From: a virus
Direction: 5' to 3' (one strand)
Virus record (IMG/VR): IMGVR_UViG_3300046371_000410
Span: 1 to 28,786 of that record
Length of the DNA: 28,786 nucleotides
Positions within the stretch are counted from its first letter, which is position 1, and every line of letters begins with the position of its first letter. The position numbers and the translations under genes are program-made. Positions 14,227 through 21,646 of this stretch are shown here, one piece after another. The notes below the pieces were generated by a model that was not told the origin of the DNA, searched no databases, and was given only the letters and a program-made list of their open reading frames with translations.

Positions 14227-14332
14227 CTTTAAGTGTCTTATAGATTCTTTAAGATATAGTTGTCTTTTGTTTTAACCACTAAGGACCATTGCTTAGTGAT
14301 TGCTTAGCGATCTCTTAGAGATACTTTAAGAG
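14227..14332 (+). repeat. Second phased TTAG/TAAG array, upstream of RNA polymerase
   Basis: Part one: TCTTTAAGTG, TCTTATAGAT and TCTTTAAGAT are consecutive 10-mers from 14227 to 14256. Part two: TTGCTTAGTGA, TTGCTTAGCGA, TCTCTTAGAGA and TACTTTAAGAG are consecutive 11-mers from 14289 to 14332. The same motif family makes up the array at 11311-11416, and the second part also resembles the GAGCTCAGCGA family. Spacing by one helical turn places all copies on the same face of the DNA. Confidence 0.65.
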
Positions 14333-14333
14333 C

Positions 14334-14350
14334 GTGCACCGGGGGTGCGT
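14334..14350. other. Short GC hairpin before the RNA polymerase operon
   Basis: GTGCACC-GGG-GGTGCGT can form a 7-bp stem (two G-U pairs) with a 3-base loop. No T-run follows, so it is not a typical terminator; it may be an RNA processing site or chance. Confidence 0.25.
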
Positions 14351-14387
14351 CAAGAATAAAATTGACAATATGTGTTTTTTACCTAAA

Positions 14388-14393
14388 AAGGAG
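14388..14393 (+). promoter_or_regulatory. Shine-Dalgarno for the gene preceding RNA polymerase
   Basis: AAGGAG within AAAAAGGAG, 5 bases before the ATG at 14399. It supports a 56-codon gene that has no other strong evidence, and it probably feeds ribosomes into the overlapping RNA polymerase gene. Confidence 0.65.
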
Positions 14394-14398
14394 TCGTA

Positions 14399-14569
14399 AT
14401 GAGCATAAAGTTAATAAAGAACAAAGAAGCAGAAGAAATAAGACGACAACTAGTCGAGGATGAGTGTGCCATGCTTGCCAAGCGCATCAAGCGACTAAGA
14501 GACCGCCAAGAATTCATGAAGAAAGCCCTAGAATTGTATGCAGAACGAGCAGGAAAAGGATGTCGTTAA
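14399..14569 (+). CDS. Small basic helical protein overlapping the RNA polymerase start
   Basis: 56 residues: MSIKLIKNKEAEEIRRQLVE, then DECAMLAKRIKRLRDRQEFM and a basic end (AGKGCR). It is almost entirely helical and charged, with heptad-like spacing of Leu, Ile and Met, which suggests a small coiled coil. A strong Shine-Dalgarno is 5 bases before the start. The last 32 bases overlap the RNA polymerase gene in another frame. Because the RNA polymerase start lacks a Shine-Dalgarno, this gene may serve as its translational lead, whether or not the peptide itself has a role. Not recognised as a known family. Confidence 0.6.
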   Translation: MSIKLIKNKEAEEIRRQLVEDECAMLAKRIKRLRDRQEFMKKALELYAERAGKGCR

Positions 14570-16994
14570 AGAACTTACTCAGGCGGACCTCAACCAAGAC
14601 ATGGTTGACCTCGGCGTTGGTCGGTATCGCGCTCGCATCGAGTCTGCTAAGAAGCGGGAAGCGGAAAGCGAGACGAAATACGGGCAAAGGTTGATCCGGG
14701 GAGGGCTCCCGACTTACTCAAAGGCCATCAAAGAGATGGTCGATGGGTGGGACAACAGGAACAGTGCGCTCTGGCAGTTAGGCCTCCGAGAGATGAAGCC
14801 ATCAGTGATTGGTTTTATTGTGATTAAGGCCGTCCTGGATTGTATTACCCTCAAGAAGAACATGGCAGCAGTGAGTCACTTTGTTGGCTCTCGTGTTGAG
14901 GACCAGCACCGCTGTGACTTCCTTGTGAAGAACAACGAGGCCAAGGGAGAGGGAATTGTTTTAGGCGCTCAGCGCCGCCGTGGGGGCCTCCTTAACCAGC
15001 GCAGGCACATCAAGAGCTCGATGCGTAACGAGGCCGAGAAGGGCCTTATGCCAGGCTACACGGACTGGAGAAGACGCGACAAGCTTAGTTGTGGTTTGAC
15101 CTTGGTAGAACTACTCAGGCACGTCACTGGGATCATTGAGTATGTTTACATCCTAGAGAAGGCGGGTAAGAAGCCCACACGCTACGTCACGGCATCGAAG
15201 GGCACCCTGGACTGGATCGAGAACTACAACGACGACAAGGAGCTTTTCGAGCCGTTCTGGCTTCCTACCGCTGACGCACCGTTGCCTTGGGATTCAATCT
15301 GGGAGGGAGGCTATGACACAGCAGGCACAGCCCTGCCCAAGCTTCCGTTCATCAAGACGTCCAACATGGACTTCCTGAGGACAATTGAGAATGACAAGCT
15401 CGAGGTGCCCATGGAGGCCTGTAACCTTATCCAAGGGACGCCATGGGTCATCAATCCGAGCGTGCTGCGTGTTGCCAAGTGGGCCTGGCATAACAACGTG
15501 GAGGTGGGTGCCCTACCAAGCAAGGAAGACGAACAACTACCAGAGATCCCGAATGACTTCCACGAGAACGATGATAGTAATCGCAAGTGGCGACAGACCG
15601 CCGCTGGGATCTACTCACGGAACGCGAGCACCAAGTCGAAGCGACTGCTCACAAGTAAGATTATCTTCACAGCCGAGAAGCTCAGTGCCTCTCGGTTCTT
15701 CTATCCGAGTCACTGTGACTTCCGAGGGCGCGTGTATAACATTGCGTCGTCGCTGAGTGTCATGGGGAACGACCTGTGCCGGGGGCTCCTACAGTTTGCC
15801 CGGACAGAGCGACTGGCCAACGCCAACGATGCCAAGTGGCTTGCCGTTGCCGGGGCGAACGCGTGGGGAAACGACAAGGTCACACTGGACGAGCGGTGGA
15901 AGTGGTCGGAGGCGTTCACCAACGACGCCATCAAGATCGCTAAGAACCCTGAGCGTGAGTTGTTGTGGACGGAGGCAGACAAGCCATGGTCTTTCCTTGC
16001 CTGGGCGAACGAATGGGCAGCCTACAAGCTTAACGGTAAGATCAACAGTGCGCTCCCGGTGAACATGGACGCGTCCAACAATGGCCTACAGATCCTTTCT
16101 ATGCTGACGCGTGATCCGTATGGGATGGAAGCGACGAATGTTCTACCGACAACCACACCTCAGGACATCTATGGGGTTGTTGCGGCTAATGCCGTTAAAA
16201 CTTTAAAGGCCCAGGCCGCTACCGGGGATGAACTGGCGCGTGCTTGGGTTGGCTTTGGGATAGATCGGGTCAGCTGCAAGAGGCCAGTAATGTGCTATTC
16301 GTATGGGCTCACTCCGTATTCTAATCGTGCATACATTAACGAATGGTATGACGAACAGATCCACGGTAAGAAGCGAGAGAAGCCATTCAGTGACGACAAG
16401 CGCTACTACGCTATCCACATGCTTGCTGAGCATGTTTGGCGAGGCATTGAGTCGGTCCTAGAGAAGCCAAAGGAGTGCATGGACTGGTTCCAAGATTGCA
16501 CTCGGCTGATTGCCAATGAAAATCGTGCGTTGTCGTGGGTATCACCTACCGGGTTCCCTGTGCACCAAGAATACTACAAGGTTCACAACCAACAAGTAAA
16601 CACATACATCAGTGGGAAGGCAACGTGCGTAAAGTTTCGCGAGGACGACGATGAGATCATCAGTCGAAGGAGAATGGTTAATGGTGCATCACCTAACGTA
16701 GTGCATAGTCTGGATGCATCAGCCCTTCACGAGACTGTGGTGCGTGCCAACAAGAACCATGGGATCTATGACTTTTCGTTTATCCATGACAGTTATGGGA
16801 CCCACTCAAACAAGTGTGACCAACTTTCTTCGACATTGCGTGAAGTTTTTGTTGACTTCTTTTCGCGTGATCTGTTGAATGAATGGCGCACGCAGTTAAC
16901 GGAACAACATCCAGACTTAGATTTCCCGGTGCCACCAGAGTTTGGTGACGCTGAGATAAACAAGATAAAGGAGTCAACATACTTCTTTAGCTAA
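14538..16994 (+). CDS. Single-subunit DNA-dependent RNA polymerase (T7 gp1 type)
   Basis: 818 residues versus 883 in T7. Catalytic set: motif A NMDASNNGLQ with D511 (T7 D537), motif B SCKRPVMCYSYG with K581 and Y589 (T7 K631 and Y639, same 8-residue spacing), and motif C FIHDSYGTHS with D751 (T7 D812). The helix DFRGRVYNIAS around residues 394-404 matches the T7 DXXGR-type block. The N-terminal domain is shorter than in T7. It transcribes the phage middle and late genes from its own promoters after host polymerase makes it. Motif A differs from the T7 DGSCSGIQH core in the residues after the Asp. The start at 14538 overlaps the preceding small gene by 32 bases, implying coupled translation. 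Placement after the small early genes is the T7 arrangement, but an intrinsic terminator lies upstream. Confidence 0.97.
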   Translation: MQNEQEKDVVKELTQADLNQDMVDLGVGRYRARIESAKKREAESETKYGQRLIRGGLPTYSKAIKEMVDGWDNRNSALWQLGLREMKPSVIGFIVIKAVLDCITLKKNMAAVSHFVGSRVEDQHRCDFLVKNNEAKGEGIVLGAQRRRGGLLNQRRHIKSSMRNEAEKGLMPGYTDWRRRDKLSCGLTLVELLRHVTGIIEYVYILEKAGKKPTRYVTASKGTLDWIENYNDDKELFEPFWLPTADAPLPWDSIWEGGYDTAGTALPKLPFIKTSNMDFLRTIENDKLEVPMEACNLIQGTPWVINPSVLRVAKWAWHNNVEVGALPSKEDEQLPEIPNDFHENDDSNRKWRQTAAGIYSRNASTKSKRLLTSKIIFTAEKLSASRFFYPSHCDFRGRVYNIASSLSVMGNDLCRGLLQFARTERLANANDAKWLAVAGANAWGNDKVTLDERWKWSEAFTNDAIKIAKNPERELLWTEADKPWSFLAWANEWAAYKLNGKINSALPVNMDASNNGLQILSMLTRDPYGMEATNVLPTTTPQDIYGVVAANAVKTLKAQAATGDELARAWVGFGIDRVSCKRPVMCYSYGLTPYSNRAYINEWYDEQIHGKKREKPFSDDKRYYAIHMLAEHVWRGIESVLEKPKECMDWFQDCTRLIANENRALSWVSPTGFPVHQEYYKVHNQQVNTYISGKATCVKFREDDDEIISRRRMVNGASPNVVHSLDASALHETVVRANKNHGIYDFSFIHDSYGTHSNKCDQLSSTLREVFVDFFSRDLLNEWRTQLTEQHPDLDFPVPPEFGDAEINKIKESTYFFS

Positions 16995-17022
16995 CCAAAA
17001 ACAACAAAGACAAAAAAGAACA

Positions 17023-17628
17023 ATGAGTAAAGTAATTGTAACACCAGTAGGGAAGGCCGTATATCCACACCTTCAAAACCCTGACACTCGCTTCAATGAT
17101 AATGGAGTTTACCAGTGTCGCTTGCATGTTGACGAAGCTGGCTTTAACGAGTTCAGCGCCCAGATTAATGAGCTCTATGAAAAGGCTTATAAGGCTGAGT
17201 GTGCTACCAAAGACGGTAAGGTCAGGAAGGCAACATCAAACCCGCTCAGAGTCACCGACGAGGGAAGCTTTGAGATCTACGCCAAGCAGGACGCAATGAA
17301 GCAGACGAAGACAAAAGGTCTTCTTCAGTTTCGAGTGGCTGCTTACAACGCCAAAGGGACCAAGATCCAAATGCCTGCTGTTGGTTCTGGTTCTGAATTG
17401 AAGATGGCAGTCGAGCCGCACTTCTGGAACGTCTCGAGCCAAGGCTTTGGGATGACCCTGCGCTTGCGTAGTGTTCAAATCATTGACCTGAAGGAGTTCT
17501 CAGCCGACGATAAACCATTCTCTTCTGTTGATGGTTTCTCTGGAGGCGAGGCTTTCACGAATGAACTGACTAATGATGAGACGCCGAAGGTATCACAAGA
17601 GGCCGACGACGACGCCTTTTCGTTCTAA
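17023..17628 (+). CDS. Single-stranded DNA-binding protein (T7 gp2.5-like)
   Basis: 201 residues (T7 gp2.5 has 232). The order of beta-strand-like segments with aromatic residues is that of the T7 group: VIVTPVGKAVYPHLQNPDTR at residues 4-23, GVYQCRLHVD, LLQFRVAAYNAKGTKI, and FGMTLRLRSVQIIDL. The C-terminus is acidic and ends in Phe (EADDDAFSF), the tail that in T7 contacts DNA polymerase and helicase. It coats single strands and helps strand annealing. It follows the RNA polymerase gene by 28 bases, with an A/C-rich leader and no Shine-Dalgarno. Its final 56 bases overlap the endonuclease I gene. Confidence 0.88.
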   Translation: MSKVIVTPVGKAVYPHLQNPDTRFNDNGVYQCRLHVDEAGFNEFSAQINELYEKAYKAECATKDGKVRKATSNPLRVTDEGSFEIYAKQDAMKQTKTKGLLQFRVAAYNAKGTKIQMPAVGSGSELKMAVEPHFWNVSSQGFGMTLRLRSVQIIDLKEFSADDKPFSSVDGFSGGEAFTNELTNDETPKVSQEADDDAFSF

Positions 17629-17974
17629 ACTCGAGGAACGTGTAGCCCTGGCCCTTAAGGGGGCTGGGGTTGATTACACCTACGAGAGTCAGAAGCTAAA
17701 GTTTACGAGGGTCTGCACCTATACTCCTGACTTCATACTGCCTAGTGGTATAATGTTGGAAGTTAAAGGTTACTTTGAGCCCTCGGATAGATCCAAGCAT
17801 CTACTAGTTCGCAAGCAGCATCCGCAAGTTGACCTTCGTTTTGTGTTCCAGAACGCAAACCTAAGGCTCAACTCAAAGAGCTCGACAACTTATGGTGACT
17901 GGTGTGACAAGCATGGATTCTTGTGGTGTGCACAAGCAATACCAAAAGAATGGCTGAACCTACCGCCTTGTTGA
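17573..17974 (+). CDS. Endonuclease I, Holliday-junction resolvase (T7 gp3-like)
   Basis: 133 residues (T7 gp3 has 149). It shows FRSKLEERV near residue 16, YTYESQKL, the catalytic core YTPDFILPSGIMLEVKGYFE (with the P-D-x, E and K residues of the PD-(D/E)XK fold), KHLLVRKQHPQVDLRFVF, and TTYGDWCDKHG, all in T7 order. The protein cuts branched DNA and helps break down host DNA. Two ATGs are possible (17573 and 17576); the first gives MMRRRR. The basic N-terminus is consistent with DNA binding. The gene overlaps the SSB end by 56 bases and the primase-helicase start by 25 bases. There is no lysozyme gene after it, unlike T7 gene 3.5. Confidence 0.93.
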   Translation: MMRRRRYHKRPTTTPFRSKLEERVALALKGAGVDYTYESQKLKFTRVCTYTPDFILPSGIMLEVKGYFEPSDRSKHLLVRKQHPQVDLRFVFQNANLRLNSKSSTTYGDWCDKHGFLWCAQAIPKEWLNLPPC

Positions 17975-19557
17975 ATCATCAACCCTGCCCCGATTGTGGG
18001 AGCAGTGACGCATTAACAATAAACGAAGACAACTCCACTAAGTGCTTTTCTTGTGGAGTTTTTAAACGGGGAGACTCTGAACAACCTCCCATGATAGTAA
18101 TGGACAACACAAATAAAACTACGCCCTTTATTGAGGGTGACTACCAAGCCCTCGAATCCCGAGGCATCGACGAAGCTACCTGCCGTAAATACAGGTATCA
18201 GGTCGGTAACCACAATGGCAACAAATGCCATATTGCAAACTACTACGACATTGACGGGCAGAAGATTGCCCAGAAGTATCGCTACGCTAACAAAGAGTTC
18301 CGGTGCTCAGGGAAGCCTGACCACTTCTTCGGGCAGAACATCTGGGCTAACCCTACGCCAGGCTTTAAGATTGTTGTAACTGAAGGGGAAATAGACGCGA
18401 TGTCAGTCTCCGTGGCTACTGGGGGTAAATACCCTGTTGTTTCACTTGGCGCTGGCTCACAGTCTGCCAAGGCGATGTTTAAGCGTCACCTTGAGTGGCT
18501 CTCGGGCTTCAAGGAGGTAGTCCTTATGTTTGACATGGACGAGCAAGGCCGTAAGGCAGTCGAGGAGGTGGCCCATCTTTTGCCTGCTGGCAAGTGCAAG
18601 GTTGCTCACCTTCCTATGAAGGACGCTAACGATTGTTTGGTGAACCGTAACAAGGCAGCAATCATCGATGGGATCTTTGACGCGAAGCTTTGGAGGCCTG
18701 ATGACATCCTGGCAGGCGCTGACATCTATGACAAGATCTCGGAGCACCAGAACGTGGAGGCCCTTGAGTATCCCTTTGAGGGACTTAACAAAATAACACA
18801 TGGCCTAAGGCACTCTGAGATCGTCACGTTGTGTGCTGGTAGTGGTATTGGTAAAAGCCAAGTGTGCCGGATCATCACGCACCACCTCATGAAGACAACT
18901 GACAAACGCATTGGCTACATTGCTCTTGAAGAGTCGGTAGAGCGCACAGCATTGTCGTTGATTGGATTGGAGATGGGTAAGTGCCTTCACCTCGAGCCGT
19001 TTGAGCGGGACGATGAGTTCAACGAGGCCTTCAAGGCAACCGTAGGCAATGGTCGTTTTTACGTTTACGATCACTTTGGTAGTCTGGCTTCGGACAGTTT
19101 GCTTAATCGGATTCGCTTCATGATCAAAACGTATGACGTTGACTTCGTGGTGCTTGACCATATCAGCATTGTTGTTAGTGGTATTGGTAACGGGGACGAG
19201 CGCAGGCTTATCGATAACACAATGACTGCACTGCGTTCACTTGTTGAGGAGACGAAGGTCGCCATGTTACTTGTGAGTCACCTAAAGCGTCCTGAAGGCC
19301 GAGGCCATGAAGACGGAAGGGCAGTCAGCCTGTCTGACCTTAGGGGCTCCCAAGCAATAGCTCAACTAAGTGACATGGTTTTGGGACTGGAAAGGTCTCA
19401 GCAAGCCGAAGAGGTGGAGGACCGTAACAAGACAACTGTGCGAGTCCTTAAGAACCGCTTCAGTGGTGAGACTGGCATTGCCTGCACCCTGGCCTACGAC
19501 AACGAGACGGGTAACCTCTCTGAGTCACACCTTATTGAAACCAACAACCCATTTTAA
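17950..19557 (+). CDS. Primase-helicase (T7 gp4-like)
   Basis: 535 residues from the ATG at 17950; a GTG at 17923 would add nine residues inside endonuclease I. T7 gp4A has 566. The zinc-binding domain shows CPDC (13-16) and CFSC (32-35). TOPRIM primase motifs are VVTEGEIDAMS with E145 and MFDMDEQG with D195/D197. The DnaB-type helicase has Walker A AGSGIGKS (296-303), Walker B FVVLDHIS and the RGSQAIAQLSDMV block that includes the arginine-finger region. It unwinds DNA and makes primers for lagging-strand synthesis. The C-terminus ends ETNNPF, with the final Phe used in T7 to contact DNA polymerase, although it is less acidic. Single zinc-containing form; no internal helicase-only start was confirmed. 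Confidence 0.95.
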   Translation: MAEPTALLNHQPCPDCGSSDALTINEDNSTKCFSCGVFKRGDSEQPPMIVMDNTNKTTPFIEGDYQALESRGIDEATCRKYRYQVGNHNGNKCHIANYYDIDGQKIAQKYRYANKEFRCSGKPDHFFGQNIWANPTPGFKIVVTEGEIDAMSVSVATGGKYPVVSLGAGSQSAKAMFKRHLEWLSGFKEVVLMFDMDEQGRKAVEEVAHLLPAGKCKVAHLPMKDANDCLVNRNKAAIIDGIFDAKLWRPDDILAGADIYDKISEHQNVEALEYPFEGLNKITHGLRHSEIVTLCAGSGIGKSQVCRIITHHLMKTTDKRIGYIALEESVERTALSLIGLEMGKCLHLEPFERDDEFNEAFKATVGNGRFYVYDHFGSLASDSLLNRIRFMIKTYDVDFVVLDHISIVVSGIGNGDERRLIDNTMTALRSLVEETKVAMLLVSHLKRPEGRGHEDGRAVSLSDLRGSQAIAQLSDMVLGLERSQQAEEVEDRNKTTVRVLKNRFSGETGIACTLAYDNETGNLSESHLIETNNPF

Positions 19558-19561
19558 AACG

Positions 19562-19840
19562 ATGAATGAAGAATTTTTAGAACAACTTGAGAAGTTTAGA
19601 GATGCACTAGAAGATATTCCTTATCCTGTTTGGTGGGATGCAGTGTTTGACGTTATCTTAAATGGCAGGAATCAAAACAATGACTACTGGCATGACCCTA
19701 TGTATTGGGAAGGACCTAACGACGAGTATTTTAGTGGAAAGGAACACGAGCTTAGTAACAAGGCAGATTCCTATGAGTATTACTTAGGAATACAAGCCGC
19801 TGCAATTCTAACTCAATACGAAAGGAGACCAAAGAAATGA
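19562..19840 (+). CDS. Small acidic protein between primase-helicase and DNA polymerase
   Basis: 92 residues from the ATG at 19562, four bases after the primase-helicase stop. Longer frames start inside that gene. It is acidic and rich in Trp and Tyr: EEFLEQLEKFRDALEDIPYP, then VWWDAVFDVILNGRNQN, YWHDPMYWEGPND, and a C-terminal helix (YYLGIQAAAILTQYERR). It is not related to a known domain that I can name. Its last codons contain AAAGGAG, the ribosome site of the polymerase, and its stop overlaps the polymerase start by ATGA. T7 places small genes 4.1-4.7 here; a role in replication is only suggested by position. Confidence 0.65.
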   Translation: MNEEFLEQLEKFRDALEDIPYPVWWDAVFDVILNGRNQNNDYWHDPMYWEGPNDEYFSGKEHELSNKADSYEYYLGIQAAAILTQYERRPKK

Positions 19841-21642
19841 ACACTGCTGTATTTGACATAGAAACAAACGCCATCAAGGAGTGGAAGACTCTGGGTGGCC
19901 TCGAGGTTGTTCATTGTATTGTCATCATGGACAACGAAGGGACTCACCGTTACCGGAACAACTCTGAGATGGACACGATCCCGGAGGCCCTTGAACGACT
20001 CGCTAAGGCTGACTGTCTGGTGGCACACAACGGCATTGGGTTTGACCTACCAGCACTTAAGAAGCTGTATGGTTTTACCCATGACTGTGTGATCGACACG
20101 ATGGTCCTTGCCAGGCTCAACCACCCTGACCGAAAGAAGGAAGACTGGACCGAGGCGAAACTCCCAACCTTCCTACGAGGCTCGCACTCGTTGAAGTCTT
20201 GGGGCATGCGCCTTGGCGTCCACAAGGACGACCATGGTGCCACCGAGTCTTGGGAGCGCTGGAGTGAAGCGATGGAGGACTACTGTGTTCAAGATGTAGT
20301 TGTGAATGAAGCCCTCTTTACCTACCTCATGCAAGACAGAACGCCCACTGACCAAGACCTAGTGCTTGAGATGGACTTTGCGACGGCTATTCGCCAGCAA
20401 GAGTGGAACGGGTTCCCGTTTGACCTTGATGCGGCCGATCAGCTCCTACAGAAGCTTATTGTTCGGAGAGCTACCCTCGAGGAGGATCTACAACAACTAT
20501 TCCCTCCGAAGGTCATTGCCACTAAGCGCCCGTGGTGGGTCACTGATGACATGAAGCAATGGGAGACCAAGAAGGAAGCCCTTGCCGCTGGCTACAAGGC
20601 CGCTGAGATCGAGAAGGGAGCGATGAGGACCAAGTCGGTGCCGTTCAATCCTTCATCACGAGACCAGATCGCAGAGCGCCTCATGGCTGACGGATGGGAC
20701 CCTAAGTATTACGAAGGGAAACGCCCAGCCATCAATGAGCCTGTGCTCCGAGAGATCAACAGCCGGAAGAGCCTGGCGCTCCTTGAGTATCTGTTGGTGG
20801 CTAAGCGACTTGGTCAACTTTCTGAGGGCCGCCAAGGCTGGATGAAGATGGTCCACAACGGGCACATACACGGCTCAGTGAATACGGGAGGCACCGTCAG
20901 TGGCCGATGCAGTCACCAGGCTCCGAACATTGCTCAGTGTCCTTCAGTTTCTGCCGAGTATGGCTACGAGTGCCGTTCGTTGTTTACGGCCCCTCCAGGT
21001 CGTGTCCTTGTGGGTTGCGATGCGTCCGGGCTCGAGTTGCGAATGCTTGCCGGATACCTCCACAAGATTGACAACGGACGCTACACCAATGAGATCCTTA
21101 GTGGTGACATCCATACGGCTAACCAAGAGGCCGCTGGCTTACCTGACAGAAACTCAGCGAAGTCGTTTATCTACTGCCTGATTTATGGTGGTAGTGATAG
21201 TAAGTTAGGGGAAGTAATCGGGGGCACCTCGGCTGACGGTAAGCGCCTTAAGTCCGAGTTCTTCCGTAAGATGCCTGCAATCAAACGCCTGCGTGATGCC
21301 GTGCAGGACAAGGTCAAGGGCTACGGGTTCCTTAAGGGACTTGACGGACGTAAGCTGCCTTGTAGGTCCCCTCACAGTAGCCTCAATCTTTTGTTACAGT
21401 CGTCTGGGGCGGTGTGCATGAAGCAAGCCCTTGTGCACTTTGTCGAGGACATGAAGGACGAGGACTACCTTATGCACGCTAACGTCCACGATGAGGTCCA
21501 GTTTAGCTGCCCTCCCAACAAGGCCCACGACTACGGACAACGGTTTGTAAATGCCATCAAGAAAGCTGGCGAAACTCTTAACCTCCTGTGCCCACTAGAT
21601 GGAGAGTATAAGATCGGAACTAATTGGGCTGAAACACACTAA
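19837..21642 (+). CDS. DNA polymerase, family A with 3'-5' exonuclease (T7 gp5-like)
   Basis: 601 residues (T7 gp5 has 704). Exonuclease motifs: VFDIET (D7, E9), AHNGIGFDLP (D70) and YCVQD (Y149, D153). Polymerase motifs: A CDASGLELRMLAGY (D395), B RNSAKSFIYCLIYGG with K442, Y446 and Y450, and C HDEVQF (D552, E553). Y446 matches T7 Y526 (E. coli Pol I position 762), the tyrosine form common in lytic podoviruses and tied to weak discrimination against dideoxynucleotides. The segment between LFPPK and FNPSSRD (about residues 224-268), where T7 has its thioredoxin-binding insert, is shorter. A strong AAAGGAG is present 9 bases before the start. It replicates the phage genome with SSB and primase-helicase encoded just upstream. 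Confidence 0.96.
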   Translation: MNTAVFDIETNAIKEWKTLGGLEVVHCIVIMDNEGTHRYRNNSEMDTIPEALERLAKADCLVAHNGIGFDLPALKKLYGFTHDCVIDTMVLARLNHPDRKKEDWTEAKLPTFLRGSHSLKSWGMRLGVHKDDHGATESWERWSEAMEDYCVQDVVVNEALFTYLMQDRTPTDQDLVLEMDFATAIRQQEWNGFPFDLDAADQLLQKLIVRRATLEEDLQQLFPPKVIATKRPWWVTDDMKQWETKKEALAAGYKAAEIEKGAMRTKSVPFNPSSRDQIAERLMADGWDPKYYEGKRPAINEPVLREINSRKSLALLEYLLVAKRLGQLSEGRQGWMKMVHNGHIHGSVNTGGTVSGRCSHQAPNIAQCPSVSAEYGYECRSLFTAPPGRVLVGCDASGLELRMLAGYLHKIDNGRYTNEILSGDIHTANQEAAGLPDRNSAKSFIYCLIYGGSDSKLGEVIGGTSADGKRLKSEFFRKMPAIKRLRDAVQDKVKGYGFLKGLDGRKLPCRSPHSSLNLLLQSSGAVCMKQALVHFVEDMKDEDYLMHANVHDEVQFSCPPNKAHDYGQRFVNAIKKAGETLNLLCPLDGEYKIGTNWAETH

Positions 21643-21646
21643 AAAT

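Larger units (their letters stand above)
13997..14398. other. Spacer between the early operon and the RNA polymerase unit
   Basis: About 400 bases without a confirmed gene. It contains the early terminator, a possible 32-codon leftward frame (14123-14221), a phased repeat array (14227-14332), a GC-rich hairpin (14334-14350), a consensus-like TTGACA (14362-14367) and TAAAAT (14357-14362), and the Shine-Dalgarno of the next gene. The right half is AT-rich and could include the RNA polymerase promoter or a replication start; neither is proven. Confidence 0.5.

Noticed and set aside
14227-14332. CRISPR array
   Set aside because: The units are 10-11 bases in direct contact, with no spacers and no cas genes.
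14362-14367. Consensus TTGACA as -35 of a promoter for RNA polymerase
   Set aside because: The matching -10 would fall on the ribosome site and the transcript would begin at the start codon; the nearby TAAAAT at 14357 has no good -35. Kept only as a note.
12622-14569. Toxin-antitoxin pairs among the small early genes
   Set aside because: The gene sizes would fit, but none shows a recognised toxin or antitoxin motif.
17923-17949. GTG start for primase-helicase
   Set aside because: It would place extra residues before the MAEP start, which has the usual distance to the zinc motif.
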